Below are positions 33,101-39,100 of a DNA stretch of 40,000 bases, piece by piece (position 1 is the first letter of the stretch; each line of letters begins with the position of its first letter). The position numbers were made by a program, and so were the translations under genes. Below the pieces are notes generated by a model. It saw nothing but the letters and a program-made list of their open reading frames with translations. It searched no databases and was not told the DNA's origin. The stretch comes from Symbiodinium natans (lineage: Eukaryota; Sar; Dinophyceae; Suessiales; Symbiodiniaceae): NCBI GenBank assembly GCA_905221605.1, contig CAJNDS010002698.1:1-40000 (forward strand), written 5' to 3'.

Positions 33101-36100
33101 TGTCACGATTGATTCTCTGCTTGCGTGTCTGGTGTTCGCAGAGCATTTGCACACAGCATCATTCGGTACTGGCAGTGTTGTGTCTCGTTTGCTCCTTTGA
33201 GAAGGTTGTACTGCGAAGTATGAACAAGATTTAGGGTGTTTTGAGTCAGCTGAGATTTAACTGCTGGAGTTGGGAAAGAGTGTGGGACCACGTGAATAGG
33301 ATATGCAGAGAAGTCATGTTGGTCAGCACTCACCAACCACATGCTCCATAACCCCTAAACTGCTCATTCCCACTCTTGAGCCTGTCCCTGGTGGTCCGAG
33401 CCCTTTGGGGTTTAGGGGTTTGGGGGTTCCCTAAACCCCTAAACCCCTAAACCCCTAAACCCCTAAACCCTAAAACCCTAAACCCTAAACCCTAAGCCCC
33501 ATTCTTTTTCAGGCTGTGAGGGCGGCTCCGTCATGTGCTGCGAGGCACAAAGGAGTTGCATGTGGCTTGTTCTCTAAATGGCGGTCCCTTGCGCGGGCAC
33601 GCACCCTAAGTTTAAGGGCTGTGTGTTCACAGAGACCCGCAAGGGCCGTGATTTTACCGCGTTGCCGGGGCCTGCCCAGCAGGCGAGAGAAGGTGCTGCA
33701 GGCTTCCACGCATTCGAGGCTCCGTGCAAGCAAGGACAACAGGATCTGGGTGGTGAGGGGAACAGAGTGGGGGGGATGGGTGGCTTAGATGCCCCCTGGT
33801 CCTGATGCGGACACCTTTTGCCTAGGACAGCGTCGCCGGGGGGGGGGGGGGGGGGGCATGCCGGGTGCCTGCTTTGTGCTACCCAGACACCTACGGCCCG
33901 AGGCCTCGGCGGATTTCAGAACTGACCATCAACGGAGGTTTCCGAGGATAGTGGGCCCTTTGCGGTTTTTGGGTGAGAGTCGGTTTTGGTCCACCTGCTG
34001 CTTCCTATGTCTGGGACAGCAGCAGACACAGTCCCACGAAGAACCAGGTGGCGCAGCACACGGTGGATGCCGAAGGGACCCACAACCGCGTCACCCACAC
34101 GGAGTGCACCTGGCTGAACTGTTGGCTGGGGCTGTTGGTCAACCCGCATCAACAGACGTATACGCTACCAACCTTGTGAACCCATATGAACTAACTTAGC
34201 CAAAGAAATCCACATAAGCATGACCATGTAAAGGAGCGGGAGAAGGAGAGGGAGAGAGACCGCTGGAGAGGGACGAAAACCCCAACCCCCCAATCTAGTG
34301 GTGACCAGCTCACCATCCTACAGGCTGCGACTACCACCCCATTGTCCTGTATGCTTCGAAGACAGGGAGGAAAGATGGGCAGCTTGTGCATCACGCTCGT
34401 CAGGGTTTGCGCTTTCTCGTCCTCATCCTCAACCCACCCAGCCCCCCTCCGCTGCACTGCCAGGCTGGATCAGAAGATCGTTCGCTTCAGGCGATGAAGA
34501 AGGGCTTGAGGGGGCACTTGGGGGCCTAGAGGGGCTTCCTCCTCGTTCGCATGATTTCTGATCATTCTCCTTCTCTGTTGGGATTCTTTGTTCTTGCCAT
34601 GATTCTTATTCATGTGAGAAGACTGAGCCTCTTTGCAGGTATGGCGAGCGGGAGAAGCCGGCAGCCAGCAAGGCAGGTTTGGGTCGCCAAGGGCTGTGAG
34701 CCGAGAACCCAAATCCTCCTCCCCCTCCCCCCACCGCCGCAAGACGCGAGCATTGTTTTGTGTTGTTCGCACTCGAGTACTAGTACTAATACTAGCATCA
34801 CTATAACAATAGCACTAGCATGAACACTAATACCAATATGGATTCGATGCTGATGCTGTGCTCAAGTGCTCTGCCAGGCGCAGCGTGAGGATGAGAAGAA
34901 GGCGCCGCCTTCGTCACGTGTCCTTGTCCGGGATGCTTGTGGAACAATGCGACAGGGTTGCACAGATTTTGTGAGAAAGTTGAGCAACTTCCACGCAGGC
35001 GCGCGACCTGCAGCAGAAACTCTGGGAAGCCGTCCGAGCAGCGTCGCGCTGAGAAAGTTTGTGTACTTGTGAACATTCCGACACCTGCGACCCTAGTCAA
35101 GCAATTGAACCAGCATTGTGATTCTGTTTTGGTGATTCATCAGAACCCATTCGCACCCTAACTAAACCCTAAACCCTAAACCCTAAACCCTAAACCCTAA
35201 ACCCTAAACCCTAAACCCTAAACCCTAAACCCCAAACCCTAAACCCTAAACCCTGAGACGGCCCCGGTCTTTTAAACTGAATGCCTCTGAGCACCAAGAT
35301 TTCGGCCACGACGGCATCCCTAGACGACTTGCTGATGATACCGAAGGCTCGGCGGCCACTTATGGCATGGGTTCGGGTTCCTGCTATCATCCCTAAACCC
35401 TAAACCCTAAACCCTAAACCCTAAACCCTAAACCCTAAACCCTAAACCCTAAACCCTAAACCCTAAACCCTAAACCCTAAACCCTAAACCCTAAACCCTA
35501 AACCCGAAACACTAAACCCTAAACCCTAAACCCTAAACCCTAAACCCTAAACCCTAAACCCTAAACCCTAAACCCTAAACCCTAAACCCTAAACCCTAAA
35601 CCTTATGCTGCTCGGGCCGAATGGGAATTGACGAAATAATCTTAAACAAACCAATTAAGGATGTGGCTTAGACTCTGCTTCCTACGTTCAATGCGAATGC
35701 TCATCGTCAAGCCAGTCCTTCGATCAGGTCCTTCAATCCAGTGAACATGCACTCGCACTGCTTTCAAGAGATTCAGCATTTTTGATGCTGCTCCGGGGTG
35801 GGGCCCTAAACCTAAATCCTAAACCCGGAGCCCTGAACCCCAAACCCTATAAACCCTAAACCCAAACCGTAAACCCTAAACCCTAAACCCTAAAACCTAA
35901 ACTGAAAAGCCGCAAGAGGCTTACTTGACCGACGTGCTGAGTGAGATCCGTGAGCTCGAAGACCGGATGCCTGCAGCCTATGCTCTTCCTTCCCGCCAGC
36001 CTGGGGTTTCCAATAAAGTACATAGGGTTTAGGGTTGAGGGTTTAGGGTTTAGGGTTTAGGGTTCAGGGCCCTGTGCTTCAGCTACATCTAGGGGAAGGG

Positions 36101-39100
36101 GGGTAGAGCAAGATGCACCAGTCGAGAGGAACTGAACACTGGAATCGGAAGAGGTAGTTCTATAGGCTCAAAAGGGCAGCTTCCATGTGGGTGGTTGTCA
36201 AAATTATGGCTCCTTTTTGGATCCCTATTGTAATACGGCACCTAATTTTTAGGGTACCCCAGAAGGGATCATACTTTTTACAGCCACCCATGTAGACCCC
36301 CATCCCCGGATGCACCAGTCACCGAGCAAGTCTTCGTCCAAAACCCCTGCCAAAACCGTAGCCCTCAACCCTCTACCCTACACCCTACAGCCCCAAACCC
36401 TAAACCCTAAATGAACCCAAAACCCTGAGGCAGGGCCTGAAGCATGAGAGCGACCACATCCTCGAGCAGAAGGCTTTGTCGGGGGGGGGGTTTAGGGTTT
36501 GGGGTTTGGGGTTTGGGGTTTAGGGTTTAGGGTTTAGGGTTTAGGGATGCATGGAGGCCTTCAGCTCGCGAGCTTCGTGGGGCTATGTACCTCGCAGATT
36601 TCGTGCAGCCAAGGGGCTGGGGTTTGGATTAGGCGTTTTCGAGGGTTTAGGGTTTAGGGTTTAGGGTTTAGGGTTTAAGGTTTAGGGTTTAGTAACATAG
36701 GGATGAAGGACTCGCACGCCCTAAGGTTGTACCCCTAAGAGGTTCCCTGAAGCCACTGCTAAATATGGGCCGTATACTACCTTAAGGATCTTGAAAAAGG
36801 GCCGCCAAGACCCGAGAGGTACAACCTTAAGGGTCCAGGTTCAACCCATAGATTGCGGTAGGATGAAGCACGGCAACATAAAGTACCGCCTCCTGAATCG
36901 AAAGAAGGCCTCCCGAAGAGATCTTCTAGTGCCCAGACCAGGAGACTCCCCCACGTCATCCCAGCCCTCCAAGTCACCAAAACTTCGGGTTTAGGGTTTA
37001 GGGTTTGGGGTTTAGGGTTTAGGGTTTAGGGTTTAGGGGTCCGGAGCCCACGAACATGAGAGTCAGGAAAACGAGCTGCAAGAGAAGCTGATCACCATCC
37101 AAGTGGAGCCGGGGCCTTGGTGTGAATCGAAGCATTGCGTGTCCGAGAGCCCATGGAGTTTTCTGAAATTAAGATCGCCTTTTGGGTTTGGGGCATCGTG
37201 GAACCTCTCCATCAATAAGGCCCAGCGTAGAACAAACCCCACAAAGTTGGAGGTGTTTATCTGTTGTGTCAAGCCGCCATGCCGAATTGGGGACCTGCAA
37301 CCGGGCAACCGGGCAACCGGGACCATGTTTTGGTGCACCCATTCAACAACAGAGATCAGGCATCTGGGCGCATGGTGAGCGCACGCTCCTGAATCACAGT
37401 GAGACGTGGCGAGGCGCAGGGAAGAGAAGAAGCTGTCCGACGAAAAGTACGACAGCCCGGCCCCCGGCATTCCTTACAAAGTCCCCAGCTGGAGCCATGC
37501 CGGCTGTTCCGGGAAATCCCTAAGCCGATAAACCCTTAAACCCTGAAGACCCAAACCCAACCCTACACACCCGCCCGTCTGAACCCCAGACGCTGAAGCC
37601 TGCCCCCCCCCCCCCCAACACCTTAAGTCCTAAAACCCCAAAGAACACCGCAGAAAGAGACCTTTGAAGCCCGTCTAAGCCTAGAGTGGGTCATGCGTTT
37701 GCCAAAATTGGGGGTTGGTCTAAACTATCCCCCTGTTTTGGATTAGGGGTTTGGGGGTTCGGGCTCCGGGGTTTATGGTCCAGTGTTTATGGTCTAGGGT
37801 CTCGGGCGAAGCCGTAGTTAGCAAGAGAGCTTCAACAGCCCAAGTGGGACTCGACATGACTCCACGCTAAGCTAGCACCAGCTCCCAGCCTTTCAGATCT
37901 CTTCAAGCAGCTGCAGCAGACCACTGAGCGGCACTCACAGGCCAGGGGGCCTGTCCCATGAATTGCTGGCCGGTCGCGAAACCCTAAACCCTAAACCCTA
38001 AACCCTAAACCCTAAACCCTCCCTCAGAGGCCCAAACCCACTCTTTCTTTGATGTCTTTCTCGAGGAGATGCAGGATGCCAACAGCAACTTTGACCATAA
38101 GCACAAGAAGCAGCAGGACATGAGGGTTTAGGGTTTAGGGTTTAGGGTTTCGGTGGGCTTTCTTGGTGTGTAGTACTCCGGGTTGAAGTTGGGGGGCAAG
38201 CCAAGGATGCCCCCATTTTTTTGTTCAGAGCTCCGGCTGCTACGACCCCTGATGAAAGGATCGAAGCCCTAAACCCTAAACCCTAAACCCTAAACCCTAA
38301 ACCCTAAACCCTAAACCCTAAACCCCAAACCCTAAACCCTAGATCCTAAACCCTAAACCCTAACCCCTAAACCCTATCTGAACCGCAAGCCCCACCGCGA
38401 GGACCACTTCGAAGGCAACATCTCCAAGGAGTATGAGAAGAACAGCAAGCTGCTGGATGCAGGGCCCCCAGAAGGGTTTAGGGTGTAGGGTTGAGGGTTT
38501 GGGGTTTAGGGTTCAGGGTTTAGGGTCGAGGGTTCGGGGCTTCAAGTTAAGTTGATGTTACTTAACACCCGAAACCTTGGGGATTGCGTAAGATGCAGCG
38601 GGGGAGACAGAAGAACCAGATCCCGCCTAAACCCTAAACCCTAAGCCCTGAACCCCAAACCCTAAACCAAATATTATTGAATCCTGGCGATCAATGGTTT
38701 CTTGGGGATGCCTGACAGGCATACCGAGTCTTAACAACAACTCCAGCACACCCTACTACCACCACCCACCGCTAATTGCCGGATAGAAGGGTTTAGGTTC
38801 TAGGTTTTAGGGTTTGGGGTTTCGGGTTTGGAGTTTAAGGCTTAGGGTTTAAGGTTTAGGGTTTAGGGAGGCTCAGGGGATGTTTAGGGTTGAAATCGGG
38901 GCTCTGGGATGCGGGCTTGCAGGAGCTGCAGATGCTCCGGGACGAGTTCGAGGAGGACAAAGCCAAGGCTCTCCCGATGCAGGGACTGAGGGGGTTTAGG
39001 GTTTAGGGTTTAGGGTTAGGGTTTAGGGACTAAGGTGGATGAGGGCTTGAGAGCTCCGCGTTTCGGGTACTGGTGTAGGGGAGTTCGGGAGTTAGGAGCT

